NCBI GenBank assembly: GCA_035764005.1 | Contig: DASTZZ010000027.1 | Span: 1-64,000, forward strand | Reading direction: 5' to 3' | Source of the DNA: Terriglobales bacterium | Lineage (GTDB): Bacteria; Acidobacteriota; Terriglobia; Terriglobales; Acidobacteriaceae | DNA length: 64,000 nucleotides | Shown here: positions 41,542 to 51,292 of the stretch, one piece after another | How positions within the stretch are numbered: the first letter of the stretch is position 1 | Layout of the letters: each line of letters opens with the position of its first letter | Position numbers and translations under genes: made by a program | The notes under the pieces: model-generated | The model's input: only the letters and a program-made list of their open reading frames with translations | The model's database searches: none | What the model was told of the DNA's origin: nothing

Positions 41542-42186
41542 TCAGCTTTTGAAGCGCTCGAACCGGTAGGCTAACTCTGGTCCTCCCTCGCCTTCGTATG
41601 CGAGTTGTGCCACGAGCAGCGCAAAGGGCTCAGTGTAGCGCGCGATTCGGAGCTGCCCGCAATCCACTGGCTCAAAACCTACATCAGTGATCAACTTCAC
41701 CGCGACTTCTTTTGCACGCTGGTCGTCGCCGCAGTACACGAGTCCGGGGCGATTTTTCTTGCGCTTGGACTCGAAAACGCCAAACAGCACCTCGCTCGGC
41801 ACAGTGTTGAACGCGCAAACAATGCGAGACTTCGGAGCTTTTTTCGCAAGCTCCTCCGCCCCTGATGAATTATTTGCGACGATTAGCTTCGTGTTGTCGG
41901 CGTCCATGGGTAGGCAGCAGGTGACGATCACCTTGTTCGAAAGATCGCCTGCCTGCTTCGCCACATCATCGACGCGTGACCAGTGCACAGCAAGCAACAG
42001 CGCGTCAGCATTCTCCGCAGCCTCTTCTGGCGTGCCTGCTCGTGCATTGCCTTTGGCTGAGCGCGCCAGTTTCTTGAGTTTGCCTTCGGTTCGCGCGTAG
42101 CTGAACACAACCTCGTGCCCTGCTCGCGCGAAGATCGTTCCCAACTTGCCGCCCATTAGCCCTGAACCGAGAATGCCGATTTTCAT
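41542..42186 (-). CDS. NADP oxidoreductase, F420-dependent type (Rossmann fold)
   Basis: The 214-residue product has an N-terminal nucleotide-binding motif G-I-L-G-S-G-L-M-G-G, then F-S-Y-A-R-T (the R-T/S-R segment that binds the NADP phosphate in this family). A-L-L-L-A-V-H-W and K-V-I-V-T-C-C-L-P follow. This is the F420H2:NADP-oxidoreductase-like family (also annotated NADPH-dependent reductase BI), usually about 210 residues. The actual electron donor cannot be read from the sequence, and many bacterial members do not use F420. It lies 24 bases downstream of the aldo/keto reductase gene and is probably co-transcribed with it. Confidence 0.85.
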   Translation of the reverse strand: MKIGILGSGLMGGKLGTIFARAGHEVVFSYARTEGKLKKLARSAKGNARAGTPEEAAENADALLLAVHWSRVDDVAKQAGDLSNKVIVTCCLPMDADNTKLIVANNSSGAEELAKKAPKSRIVCAFNTVPSEVLFGVFESKRKKNRPGLVYCGDDQRAKEVAVKLITDVGFEPVDCGQLRIARYTEPFALLVAQLAYEGEGGPELAYRFERFKS

Positions 42187-42210
42187 GCTGCTCTACTTTC
42201 CAGCTGCTGG

Positions 42211-43209
<999 letters not shown>

Positions 43210-43273
43210 TTAGCAGTCGCTCGATGCTACTGCAATTGAGGGCACACCGTCGTCCAACGACAGCTCCGCCAAA

Positions 43274-43351
43274 GTGGACTGCGTGGACTTCGTGGATTGA
43301 AATCCACGCAAATCGTCCATTTGCTGCGTCCACACAGTCCACTAAGTCCAC
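43274..43351. repeat. Inverted arrays of a 9-nt GTGGAC repeat
   Basis: GTGGAC or GTGGAT occurs at 43274, 43283 and 43292 (period 9). The complement GTCCAC occurs at 43328, 43337 and 43346 (period 9). Incomplete complement copies lie in between at 43302 and 43315. The two arrays can pair as a long imperfect hairpin in the intergenic region between the divergent genes at 43200 and 43447. Confidence 0.6.
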
Positions 43352-43398
43352 CGGAGGCATTCACACCATGTAACGAGCAACTCTGGAATTCTGCTTGG

Positions 43399-43416
43399 GT
43401 TCTAACAATTTAGAAC
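43399..43416. promoter_or_regulatory. Palindrome, possible operator
   Basis: GTTCTAA, four bases, TTAGAAC: a perfect seven-base inverted repeat that ends 30 bases before the start codon of the gene at 43447. Size and position suit a dimeric repressor site overlapping its promoter. No regulator gene is adjacent. Confidence 0.35.
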
Positions 43417-43446
43417 TAGCAGTAGAAGTGTATTCCGGCACCTGAG

Positions 43447-44469
43447 ATGCGACTTCTAAAGCCTTTTCTATTTCTGCTGTTTCTCGCGCTTACATCCAGC
43501 CTGTATGGCAGCGTAGCGCTATTTGTGGAGGAGCCATATGGCACCTTCGGCCATATGAATCCCACTGGCCATGCGGCCGTTTATTTCTCGAACATTTGCG
43601 CCGAAACTCCTGTGAAGCTTCGCGCCTGCCTGCCAGGGGAGTCAGGTGTGGTCATCAGCCGTTATAACGGCATCGCGGGCTATGACTGGGTTGCGATTCC
43701 GCTGATTCCTTATTTATATGCGGTTGAGGAGCCGGACCAGGTACCGGCTTCTGCCGATGCTGCAACTGTCGAGCGCCTGCGTGACGAGTACCGGCGGGCG
43801 CATCTGCGCGACTTTGCCCCTGACGCCCCCAATGGATCTGTACCGAGCGGGCACTGGGAGGAACTGGTGGGTGCGGCGTTCATCCGTCGCATCTACGTTT
43901 TACAAATTGAAGTTCCTGCCGGAAAGGACGCTCAACTCATCGAGCGACTCAATTCGCGGCCGAATCGAAGCCAATTCAACCTGCTGTTTCACAATTGTGC
44001 GGACTTCTCACGTAACATTATTAACTTCTACTACCCCAAGGCACTGCATCGGAACGTGATCGCCGATGTCGGCATCAGCACGCCAAAGCAAATGGCGAAG
44101 ACATTGGTGCGCTACAGCCGGCGACATGCAAAGCTCGAGCTATCAAAATTCATCATTCCTCAAGTACCGGGAGCCATGCCCCGCAGCGAAGCCGTGCACG
44201 GCGTGCTCGAATCCGTAGTACGTTCAAAGAAATATGCTGTGCCCTTGCTCTTGCTTCATCCATTTGTCGCAAGCAGTGTTGCCGTCGGCTATGTAGCGAA
44301 TGGCCGATTCAATCCGGCTCGTGACGCCACGCTGATTTCCAGTCCACTTGAACTCGAGAAGTCGCTGGCAGCCGATTCCCGCAGCGAAGAGCAATTCAAT
44401 CCGGCTTCGGGAAGTCAGGATGGCGCACTGCTGTTCGACGACGGGGGGGCTACTGGATTCTTGTACTAG
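43447..44469 (+). CDS. Exported protein with permuted NlpC/P60-like (papain-fold) signature
   Basis: The 340-residue product has a signal peptide (M-R-L-L-K-P-F-L-F-L-L-F-L-A-L-T). A conserved His lies in N-P-T-G-H-A-A-V-Y-F (about residue 41), and a later Cys in L-L-F-H-N-C-A-D-F-S-R-N (about residue 188). A His before and a Cys after in these contexts is the arrangement of circularly permuted NlpC/P60 or DUF4105-like hydrolases, so a peptidase, amidase or acyltransferase acting at the envelope is suggested. The C-terminal third has one helix (about residues 260-280). No operon partner. Confidence 0.6.
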   Translation: MRLLKPFLFLLFLALTSSLYGSVALFVEEPYGTFGHMNPTGHAAVYFSNICAETPVKLRACLPGESGVVISRYNGIAGYDWVAIPLIPYLYAVEEPDQVPASADAATVERLRDEYRRAHLRDFAPDAPNGSVPSGHWEELVGAAFIRRIYVLQIEVPAGKDAQLIERLNSRPNRSQFNLLFHNCADFSRNIINFYYPKALHRNVIADVGISTPKQMAKTLVRYSRRHAKLELSKFIIPQVPGAMPRSEAVHGVLESVVRSKKYAVPLLLLHPFVASSVAVGYVANGRFNPARDATLISSPLELEKSLAADSRSEEQFNPASGSQDGALLFDDGGATGFLY

Positions 44470-44498
44470 GGCTCCACTGGCCAACCCACCGTCCTCTG

Positions 44499-47048
44499 CT
44501 ATCGCGCTCGATCGAGCGCAATCAATGTTTCCAACAGGTAATACTGGCCGTAAATCAGCATGCCGTCGGACGGGCGCGTGCCGCTACCGTGGCGCAGGAC
44601 GCCAGCTGGCGAATTGTCGCCCTGCAATGTTGGTGTGAGATAGCGATCAATCAGTGAATGCGTGATCCGCTCTGCTTCTGCGCGGTACAACTGAGCTTTC
44701 TGCGCGTTCTGTTCGAGTGCAGACAACTGCAAGAAGCCGTTAGCCGCAATCGCTGCTGCCGAAGTGTCGCGATTGCGATAGATCACGCCTTCGTCGTTGA
44801 AGTCATACCAGGGTACGTAGTCGTCGGGGAGATTGGCGGCAATGAAATCGGCGACTTTTTGTGCCGCCTGCAGTAGCCGTGAATCGTGCGTCTCGCGATA
44901 TGCGGTCGCGAGCCCGTACAGCGCCCAGGCCGTGCCGCGTGACCAGCTTGTTTCCCAGGAGAATCCCTGATGCGTGTGATAAAAGACGCGCTCGCCTGGT
45001 TTTGCATTGTTCGGAAACAGGAATGGCTGGTCGCCGCGAGGAGCGCCGCCATGCAGACGAAACTCCTGGCGATTGTCGCCGGGATTGTAGTGAACCGACT
45101 GAATAACAGATCCGTCATTGCGCACAAACCAATCGGCGGAGCGCAACGCATGTTTAAGCGCCGCACCGCGATATTTTGAGTCACCGGTCTCGCGGCTCGC
45201 CCACCACAGCAGTTGTAGGTTCATCATCGTGTCGATGATGCTGTCATCGCCATTCTTCTCCCACGCGGGAATGAGTTGAGTGACAGGGTTGTACATGCTC
45301 AGCAGATGATCGGCAGCTCGAATCGCGCTCTCGCGCAGCTTGGCGTCATGCGTCTGCTCGTATCCGGCTACTGAGGAATAGAAGTAGAGAAAGCCGGTGT
45401 CGTGGTTCTGATCGTTTTCTGCTCCGGTCATGCGCGAAGTCCAGAGCTCCGCCCAGCGGCGATATTTCTCGTCTCGCGTAAGCGAGTACATCTTCCACAG
45501 CTCGCCGGTCCAGAAGCCGCCAGTCCAGAAGAAGCCTTTTTGCGATTGCCATTCGCCGGTTTGGTTATCGCCGTCGGTGAAGAATCCTGCACCGGCGTGG
45601 GCATTCACGCTGCCGGGCTGTGCTGCGGTGATGATTGGCTCCCATTTTGTTGCCGTGCGGTCGATTTCTTTTTGCAGTAGATCGATGGCTTGCTTGTAAG
45701 TGCGCGTGCCGATCGGATGCAGCGTATCGGGCGGCGCGCTCTGGACCTCGGCGGCGGTCGAGAGCAGTTTTACGCCTGCCGGAGCTTTCATGCGAGCGGC
45801 AACGTCTTTGACATAGGAGATCAGCTTGTCTTTGCTGGTGATGTTGTCGATTCCCGCGACTCGCGCAACATATTCGCGCGGTTCCTTTGCTCCGGGAACG
45901 GGAATGGGATCGTTTGTTCCTTCGTGATCCCAGGCTGCAAGCGAGTACCAGGTCGCTGTCCCGTTCTTGAGCAGGAAGGTATAGAGATAGTCCTTGGCGT
46001 CCTTGTTGCTGGACGCCGCAGTTCCTGGACCCATAATCACCGCGAGTCCCAAATTGGTACCGCGCATGATCGGCGACACAGCTTTGTTCCCGCCTTCAAC
46101 CGCCTGCTCTCCCCACATCGCCAGCCAGGCAGGATCTTCGCCGCTACCAGAGCGCAGCTCAGGAATTCCCTGTTGCTGGGTCAGGCCGGTGGCAAAGACG
46201 AGATCGCCGGCCTCTTCTGAGGTGAGTGTTTGCGTGAACCCGCGTTCGCCCGCCCATTGCGTTGCGCGGACTTTCACGTTCACGCTCTTGCCCGCAACCT
46301 TCCAGCCTTCATATGTGAACTCGACGATTGCGCGCACCGGGCCCGTGGAGATGATTCGCCAACTGCGATTCGTAACGTCGGAAATGTGCTGCGCGGTTCC
46401 GTTCACCCACGCCGCAGGCGCGCCGATTCCCAACGCGTCGGCGACGAGGTAGATGTCGCGGCCATCTGGCGAGTAGTTGTGGTAAACGTAGCCGGGCGTC
46501 GCGTAGCGATCGAGCTGCAATGTCGGCCGCGGCTTGCCGTAAAGATCGATCGCATTGCGCGGATCGAAGTAGAGCCGAAATGCATTGCGCTTCGACTCCC
46601 ATCCCATGCCGTCGATCTTCCTGGTAAAGATCGCATTCGTTTGCGGCTCGTAATCGCCGCGCAACCGAAAAATGCGATCCGGCGGTCCCCAGGTGATAGT
46701 CACGATTCGAGTCTGATGCGGCTTGAGATCGATTTGGAACGCGAGTTCGTCGGCTTTGAAGTCGCCATCAAGATCATCGACCTGCGAGGGAAGCTCTGTC
46801 GCGTGAAGGATGGTAGCGTCCTCTGCCACGGTGCTTGCGTCTGTGGCAGTGACGATCTGTGACCCGGGATAAAAATCCGGAGCAATCTTGCGAAGCTCCG
46901 CAACAGAAACGACGATGTTCTCGGCCGGTCGGTTTTGGCCAGTAGGATTAGTGACCGCGAGCTTGACGCATTTCAGATGGGGTTGAGCGAAAGAGAGTGG
47001 AACAAAAAAGAACAGCGCGATACAAATAACCGCGAATTTAGTTTTCAT
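44499..47048 (-). CDS. DUF4861-GH88 fusion protein, unsaturated glucuronyl hydrolase-like
   Basis: The 849-residue product has a signal peptide (about 1-21). A beta-rich DUF4861 domain follows (about residues 25-430, with [15 protein letters not shown]). The C-terminal (alpha/alpha)6 barrel is of GH88/GH105 type (about 470-849). Barrel signatures are [20 protein letters not shown], and [13 protein letters not shown], each with acidic catalytic candidates. GH88 enzymes release unsaturated uronic acid from oligosaccharides made by lyases. It is the last gene of the uronate operon, 270 bases after eda, and would supply the substrate of KduI. Confidence 0.85.
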   Translation of the reverse strand: MKTKFAVICIALFFFVPLSFAQPHLKCVKLAVTNPTGQNRPAENIVVSVAELRKIAPDFYPGSQIVTATDASTVAEDATILHATELPSQVDDLDGDFKADELAFQIDLKPHQTRIVTITWGPPDRIFRLRGDYEPQTNAIFTRKIDGMGWESKRNAFRLYFDPRNAIDLYGKPRPTLQLDRYATPGYVYHNYSPDGRDIYLVADALGIGAPAAWVNGTAQHISDVTNRSWRIISTGPVRAIVEFTYEGWKVAGKSVNVKVRATQWAGERGFTQTLTSEEAGDLVFATGLTQQQGIPELRSGSGEDPAWLAMWGEQAVEGGNKAVSPIMRGTNLGLAVIMGPGTAASSNKDAKDYLYTFLLKNGTATWYSLAAWDHEGTNDPIPVPGAKEPREYVARVAGIDNITSKDKLISYVKDVAARMKAPAGVKLLSTAAEVQSAPPDTLHPIGTRTYKQAIDLLQKEIDRTATKWEPIITAAQPGSVNAHAGAGFFTDGDNQTGEWQSQKGFFWTGGFWTGELWKMYSLTRDEKYRRWAELWTSRMTGAENDQNHDTGFLYFYSSVAGYEQTHDAKLRESAIRAADHLLSMYNPVTQLIPAWEKNGDDSIIDTMMNLQLLWWASRETGDSKYRGAALKHALRSADWFVRNDGSVIQSVHYNPGDNRQEFRLHGGAPRGDQPFLFPNNAKPGERVFYHTHQGFSWETSWSRGTAWALYGLATAYRETHDSRLLQAAQKVADFIAANLPDDYVPWYDFNDEGVIYRNRDTSAAAIAANGFLQLSALEQNAQKAQLYRAEAERITHSLIDRYLTPTLQGDNSPAGVLRHGSGTRPSDGMLIYGQYYLLETLIALDRAR

Positions 47049-47318
47049 TGTCGCTGTCGCTTGTTGACGGAACCTTAATAAAGACTGTCATCCCTCGGGC
47101 CGCTACGAAACCGCTATTAAAGTCGAAACCCAAAAGCGGCCCGGGGGACCTGCTTTTGCTATTTCCGCCGAAAAGCAGATCCCGCGCGCCGCAAGAGCCA
47201 GACTTCTCGAAGCACGAGTGGTGTCGCTGCGGCGCGAGAGATGACAGTAAGCTTTAGATGATTCGCGCAAAGGTGCACTTGCGATTCGCTCAAATGGACT
47301 CTTGTCGGGTATTTCGTG
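47049..47318. repeat. Intergenic region with dispersed-repeat-like hairpin
   Basis: CAAAAGC at 47132-47138 and GCTTTTG at 47153-47159 form a stem around a GC-rich loop. The stretch to about 47250 (AAAAGCAGATCCCG ... GAGAGATGACAG) resembles known acidobacterial intergenic repeat relics. No gene is seen. A separate promoter for the downstream GH88 gene could lie here. Confidence 0.4.
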
Positions 47319-47993
47319 TCACCCAGCCATCGCGGGTTTGGCTTCTGCCTCGCGCACCTGCTGCACGATCTCGAGGTACTGGCGCGCAAGCGCGGTGATC
47401 TGCGCCGTCTCTCCGCTCTTGAGCGCTGCGGCGAGCACGAGCTCTCCACCGATGCCGAGCGCCGAGGCTCCAGCGCGAAGAAAATCGGCTGCCGTGTTCA
47501 GGTTCACTCCGCCGGTGGGCACAAGCGGAACCTGCGGCAATGGTCCACGCAGCGCTTTCAGGTACGCCGCGCCACCCACGGCGCTGGCGGGAAACACTTT
47601 TACGAAATCCGCTCCGGCCTTCCAGGCGGTGATGACTTCTGTCGGCGTGAGCGCGCCCGCCATGATCAGCTTTCCGGCATCCTGCGCTGCCTTGATCGTC
47701 CCCAAATCGAGACCAGGACTCACCAGGAACTCCGCGCCTGCATCAAAGCACTGGCGGGCCGCCTGCGCATCGAGCACGGTACCGGCCCCCACTATAACTT
47801 CGCTGCCCAGTGTTTTAATGAGCTGCGAGATGGCATCGAGTGCACCGGGAACCGTCATGGTAACTTCGACGATGGTGATTCCCCCCGCGGCAACCGCGAC
47901 AGCGGCGGAGATCGCTTGTTTGGCCGATGTGGCCCGCACGACCGGCACGATTCCAACTTCAAGCACGCGTGCGCGGACTTGTTCCCTGGTCAT
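47319..47993 (-). CDS. eda: KDPG/KHG aldolase
   Basis: The 224-residue product is a complete class I KDPG aldolase. It carries Glu43 in I-V-E-V-T-M-T, the phosphate-binding segments V-G-A-G-T-V-L and G-A-E-F-L-V-S-P, the Schiff-base Lys132 in D-F-V-K-V-F-P-A, and V-P-T-G-G-V-N-L near the end. It cleaves 2-keto-3-deoxy-6-phosphogluconate to pyruvate and glyceraldehyde-3-phosphate, the last step of uronate degradation. Its ATG overlaps the stop of the transporter gene (47990-47993). The KDG kinase that must act before it is not in the window. Confidence 0.95.
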   Translation of the reverse strand: MTREQVRARVLEVGIVPVVRATSAKQAISAAVAVAAGGITIVEVTMTVPGALDAISQLIKTLGSEVIVGAGTVLDAQAARQCFDAGAEFLVSPGLDLGTIKAAQDAGKLIMAGALTPTEVITAWKAGADFVKVFPASAVGGAAYLKALRGPLPQVPLVPTGGVNLNTAADFLRAGASALGIGGELVLAAALKSGETAQITALARQYLEIVQQVREAEAKPAMAG

Positions 47994-49333
47994 GAATTAC
48001 TCCGAGTGAGATCGATGTGCGCCGGCTCCAGCCGCGGCGACAGTAGTTGAATGACGAGCAACGCAAATAGATATGCCGATCCAGCGATGAAGAATAGCGT
48101 GCGGTAGCTGTGAGTGGCCTCGAGGCGATGTCCCGTAAACCATGCAAGGAACATTCCGCCAAGCGCGCCGCCAAATCCACCCAGCCCCACGATAGACGCG
48201 ACGGCCTGTTTCGGGAACATATCTGAAGCCGTGGTGAAGATGTTGCAGGACCACCCTTGATGCGCCGCAGTCGCAAGACTGATCAGGCCCACCACCGGCC
48301 ATAACCCGCCGATACGTGAAACGAACAAAACCGGGAGTACGCACAGGGCGCAAACCAGCATTGCCGTTTTGCGGGCCCGATTGACGCTCCATCCGCGTTT
48401 AATCAGGGTCCCCGACAACCAGCCCCCGCCAATGCTGCCGATATCGGCAGCTACATAGATCGCGACCAGTGGCGGCCCCAACTGGGTGAGACTGAGTCCG
48501 TGCTTCGCGTTCAGATATTTCGGAAGCCAGAAAAGATAAAACCACCAGATTGGATCCGTCAGGAACTTGCCGAGTACGAAGGCCCATGTTTGGCGATGCG
48601 GAAGCAGGTGAAGCCACGGAATTTTCGTTGTCGGTTCGACCGGATCGCTTTGAATGTAGCGCAGCTCCTCAGGCGAAAGTTTCGGATGCTGTTGCGGCCG
48701 GCGATATAAGACCAGCCAACAAATCAACCACGTCGCGCTGAAAAAGCCGGTGAACAAGAATGCCCAGCGCCATCCCCAATGAGTTGCGATCCAGGGAACG
48801 GTGAGCGGCGCGATGACCGCGCCTACGTTTGTTCCCGAATTGAAAATGCCCGTAGCTAGAGCGCGTTCCTTTTTAGGAAACCACTCCGCGACCGTCTTGA
48901 TCGCTGCAGGAAAGTTGCCGGATTCGCCGAGCCCTAACATGGCGCGTGCGAATCCGAAGCCTAGTACGGAATTTGCAAGCGCATGACCCATTGCCGAAAG
49001 GCTCCATATGCCAATGGAGAGGGCATATCCGATGCGGGTGCCGAGGCGATCAATTAATCCCCCGACGAGTAGAAGCCCTATGGCGTAGGCCGCTTGGAAT
49101 GCAAAAACAATGTCTCCGTACTGGATCTCGTTCCACCCGATCGTCCTTTGCAGAAATGGTGCGAGTATCCCCAGGACCTGGCGGTCCATGTAGTTGATGG
49201 TCGTGGCGAAAAACAGGAGTGCGCAGATAACCCAGCGCAAGTTTCCGCCGGCTCGCGCGTGGACTGCGGCGTCAATCGCGGCAGGGGTGGGAGCGCATCC
49301 AGGCTGATCGGTTCGAGTTGAAGTTTGCTGCAC
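47990..49333 (-). CDS. exuT: MFS transporter, hexuronate type (ACS family)
   Basis: The 447-residue product has twelve helices and the ACS-family signatures: N-Y-M-D-R-Q-V-L-G in the first helix, G-G-L-I-D-R-L-G-T-R in loop 2-3, and G-L-G-E-S-G-N-F-P-A-A in helix 4. E-W-F-P-K-K-E-R-A-L-A follows. The family imports glucuronate, galacturonate or related acids with protons. Its position between kduD and eda makes a uronate or unsaturated-uronate substrate very likely. Confidence 0.88.
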   Translation of the reverse strand: MQQTSTRTDQPGCAPTPAAIDAAVHARAGGNLRWVICALLFFATTINYMDRQVLGILAPFLQRTIGWNEIQYGDIVFAFQAAYAIGLLLVGGLIDRLGTRIGYALSIGIWSLSAMGHALANSVLGFGFARAMLGLGESGNFPAAIKTVAEWFPKKERALATGIFNSGTNVGAVIAPLTVPWIATHWGWRWAFLFTGFFSATWLICWLVLYRRPQQHPKLSPEELRYIQSDPVEPTTKIPWLHLLPHRQTWAFVLGKFLTDPIWWFYLFWLPKYLNAKHGLSLTQLGPPLVAIYVAADIGSIGGGWLSGTLIKRGWSVNRARKTAMLVCALCVLPVLFVSRIGGLWPVVGLISLATAAHQGWSCNIFTTASDMFPKQAVASIVGLGGFGGALGGMFLAWFTGHRLEATHSYRTLFFIAGSAYLFALLVIQLLSPRLEPAHIDLTRSNS

Positions 49334-49347
49334 GAGGATCCTTAAAA

Positions 49348-49439
49348 TGGCTGCTGGCTTCTGGCCACTAGCTGCTGGCCCAAACAGTGCCGATGCTCAA
49401 GTGCGCTAGCCAGAAGCCAAAAGCCAGCGGCCAGTAGCC
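49348..49439. repeat. Inverted arrays of a 7-nt GGCTNCT repeat
   Basis: The left arm (49349-49380) reads as heptads GGCTGCT, GGCTTCT, GGCCACT, AGCTGCT. The right arm (49405-49439) is the inverted complement: GGCTACT, GGCCGCT, GGCTTTT, GGCTTCT on the minus strand. The arms can pair around a 24-base spacer. The element fills the 110-base gap between kduD and the transporter gene. Confidence 0.65.
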
Positions 49440-49443
49440 CGTC

Positions 49444-50205
49444 TTATCTTCCCATCCAACCACCATCGACTACTAACACGTGCCCATGAATATAGCTGCT
49501 CGCTGGCGATGCGAGGAAAACTACCGTTCCGGCCATGTCGTTGGGTTCTCCCCAGCGGCCTGCTGGAATTCGATCGAGAATTTGGCGATTGCGAACGTCA
49601 TCGCGCTGCAATGCGGCGGTATTGTCCGTTCGCATATATCCAGGAGCAATCGCGTTCACGTTGACATCGTGTGCCGCCCATTCGTTGGCCAGCGCCTTCG
49701 TCAATTGCGCGACAGCTCCTTTTGACGCAGCATACGCCGGAACAGTAATCCCTCCCTGAAACGTAAGCAGGGAGGCAATGTTAATGATCTTTCCGCCTGT
49801 CTTTCTCGAGAGAAACGCGCGACCCGCAGCCTGGCACAGCTTCCAAACAGAGTTGAGATTTACCTGCAGCACCGCGCCCCAATCGTCGTCGCTGTATTCA
49901 GTTGCCTTTGCCCGACGGATCGTTCCCGCATTGTTCACGAGAATGTCCACGGGCGCAAACTGCTGGGCCTTCGCGAACAGCTCCTCAGCAGCTCCGTGCT
50001 TCGACAAATCAGAGGTGACGGTCGCAGCCTTACGCCCGAGCTTCTCAATCTGACGGCACGTTTGCTCCGGCGAACGCGAATTGCCGTGGCAAATCACGTC
50101 CGCGCCAGCTTGAGCAAGGGCGATCGCCATCGCTGCGCCCAAACCAGCCGACGCGCCTGTGACCAGCGCGGTCTTGCCCTCGAGCCTGAACTGATCGAGG
50201 ATCAC
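49444..50205 (-). CDS. kduD: 2-deoxy-D-gluconate 3-dehydrogenase / 5-keto-4-deoxyuronate reductase step
   Basis: The 253-residue short-chain dehydrogenase has T-G-A-S-A-G-L-G near the N-terminus (NAD(P) binding), N-N-A-G in V-N-N-A-G-T-I-R-R, Ser in I-N-I-A-S, and the catalytic Y-A-A-S-K. P-G-Y-M-R-T-D and V-D-G-G-W at the end fit KduD. It interconverts 2,5-diketo-3-deoxygluconate and KDG in pectin or glycosaminoglycan uronate breakdown. It lies four bases after kduI, which supports the assignment. Confidence 0.92.
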   Translation of the reverse strand: MILDQFRLEGKTALVTGASAGLGAAMAIALAQAGADVICHGNSRSPEQTCRQIEKLGRKAATVTSDLSKHGAAEELFAKAQQFAPVDILVNNAGTIRRAKATEYSDDDWGAVLQVNLNSVWKLCQAAGRAFLSRKTGGKIINIASLLTFQGGITVPAYAASKGAVAQLTKALANEWAAHDVNVNAIAPGYMRTDNTAALQRDDVRNRQILDRIPAGRWGEPNDMAGTVVFLASPASSYIHGHVLVVDGGWMGR

Positions 50206-50209
50206 CCGG

Positions 50210-51049
50210 CTACTTTCTGCTCGCTTCCAGTCCCGATCCCGACTGCGCGAATTCGGGCTGCACGTTTACCACTCCAAACTGACGATCTTCCTTTTCGCGA
50301 TGCGCCGCCATCGCCCAAAGAAAGCCAATGCGATGCCCCGGAGCGGCAACGTTGGGATGGTAGCCACGCGGCATCAGCACGGCGTCGCCGTCGCGCACGA
50401 TGGTTGCGAGTTCCGGTTCCTTCGTATCGGTATAGACAAACTGAATTCCGAATCCTGGAGGGGGCATGTGCGTGTACACGTACATCTCTTCGAGCATCTC
50501 GGCATGCTCGTGCGGAGGCCAACTCGTCCAGTTACCCGGTTCCGAAATGGTCAGGCCTGCAACCAGGCGTCCGGCTTGCACGTTCTTGCCGATTAGGATA
50601 TTCAGATCGCGCGTAGTCGCTGCGCCACCGGCGGTGAAATGAAGAGTCTTATCATCTTTGATGTCGGAATAGCGCACGAGCTGGAGCGGATATTTATTTT
50701 CAACGTCGGAGGAAAATTCGGCGATATCGGCATGAGAGCGCGTCTGGAGCTGAATTGAAAAGCCGCGCGGAATGTACACGGAATCGCGTTCTCCCAACTT
50801 GAAGCGCTCACTCCCAACCGCCACCTCTACTTCTCCGGAAAGGCAGATCAGCGCTGTTTCCTGCTTCCCATTTTCGAACTTCACGTTCGGAGTTCCCGAA
50901 TCGAGAATGGTTCGCGCATAGCACAGGTGCTTCATCGTGCTGTTCGATGGAGTGATAAAAACCTTGCGCCCTTTGTGCGCGTTAGTCTTGCGAAACACAT
51001 TTCCTTCGCGGGTAACCGGTTCATTTAAGACGGGGGATAAGGTGCTCAT
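50210..51049 (-). CDS. kduI: 5-dehydro-4-deoxy-D-glucuronate isomerase
   Basis: The 279-residue cupin-fold isomerase matches the family length (about 278). Metal ligands are seen in H-E-H-A-E-M-L-E-E-M-Y-V-Y (His, His, Glu) and in M-P-R-G-Y-H-P. N-terminal features G-R-K-V-F-I-T-P-S-N and the Y-I-P-R-G loop also fit. It converts 4-deoxy-L-threo-5-hexosulose uronate to 2,5-diketo-3-deoxygluconate. It is the first gene of the operon; an upstream region of about 240 bases contains a GCGATTT inverted repeat (51116-51122 with 51139-51145) that could be regulatory. Confidence 0.93.
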   Translation of the reverse strand: MSTLSPVLNEPVTREGNVFRKTNAHKGRKVFITPSNSTMKHLCYARTILDSGTPNVKFENGKQETALICLSGEVEVAVGSERFKLGERDSVYIPRGFSIQLQTRSHADIAEFSSDVENKYPLQLVRYSDIKDDKTLHFTAGGAATTRDLNILIGKNVQAGRLVAGLTISEPGNWTSWPPHEHAEMLEEMYVYTHMPPPGFGIQFVYTDTKEPELATIVRDGDAVLMPRGYHPNVAAPGHRIGFLWAMAAHREKEDRQFGVVNVQPEFAQSGSGLEASRK

Positions 51050-51073
51050 GATGTACTCCTAAGAAACCTGGAA

Positions 51074-51093
51074 CCGACCGCCCTCGGCCGGGT
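51074..51093. repeat. Degenerate copy of the GGCCGCCCTCGGCCGG repeat
   Basis: A 20-base copy of the GC-rich hairpin unit that occurs in better form at 57353, 57468 and 58014. It lies just upstream of kduI. Confidence 0.55.
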
Positions 51094-51292
51094 GTTTTCT
51101 TCCATTCCCGATCTCGCGATTTGCTGATTTTGCTTGCGAAATCGCTCAATCACTAATCACGAATCTCGCAGCCTCCATTATCCGGTTAGAACAATCGAGA
51201 GGCTACTTAAGTTCAATACGTAAGACGCACGCGGTTTCAGTTATTATCCAGGGCCCATCAAAGTAAGTAGAAAGTCCGTGCAAAGAACCTGC

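Noticed and set aside
49996-50616. Plus-strand frame of 206 codons across the kduD-kduI junction
   Set aside because: It overlaps two well-supported minus-strand enzyme genes and is Arg-rich without motifs.
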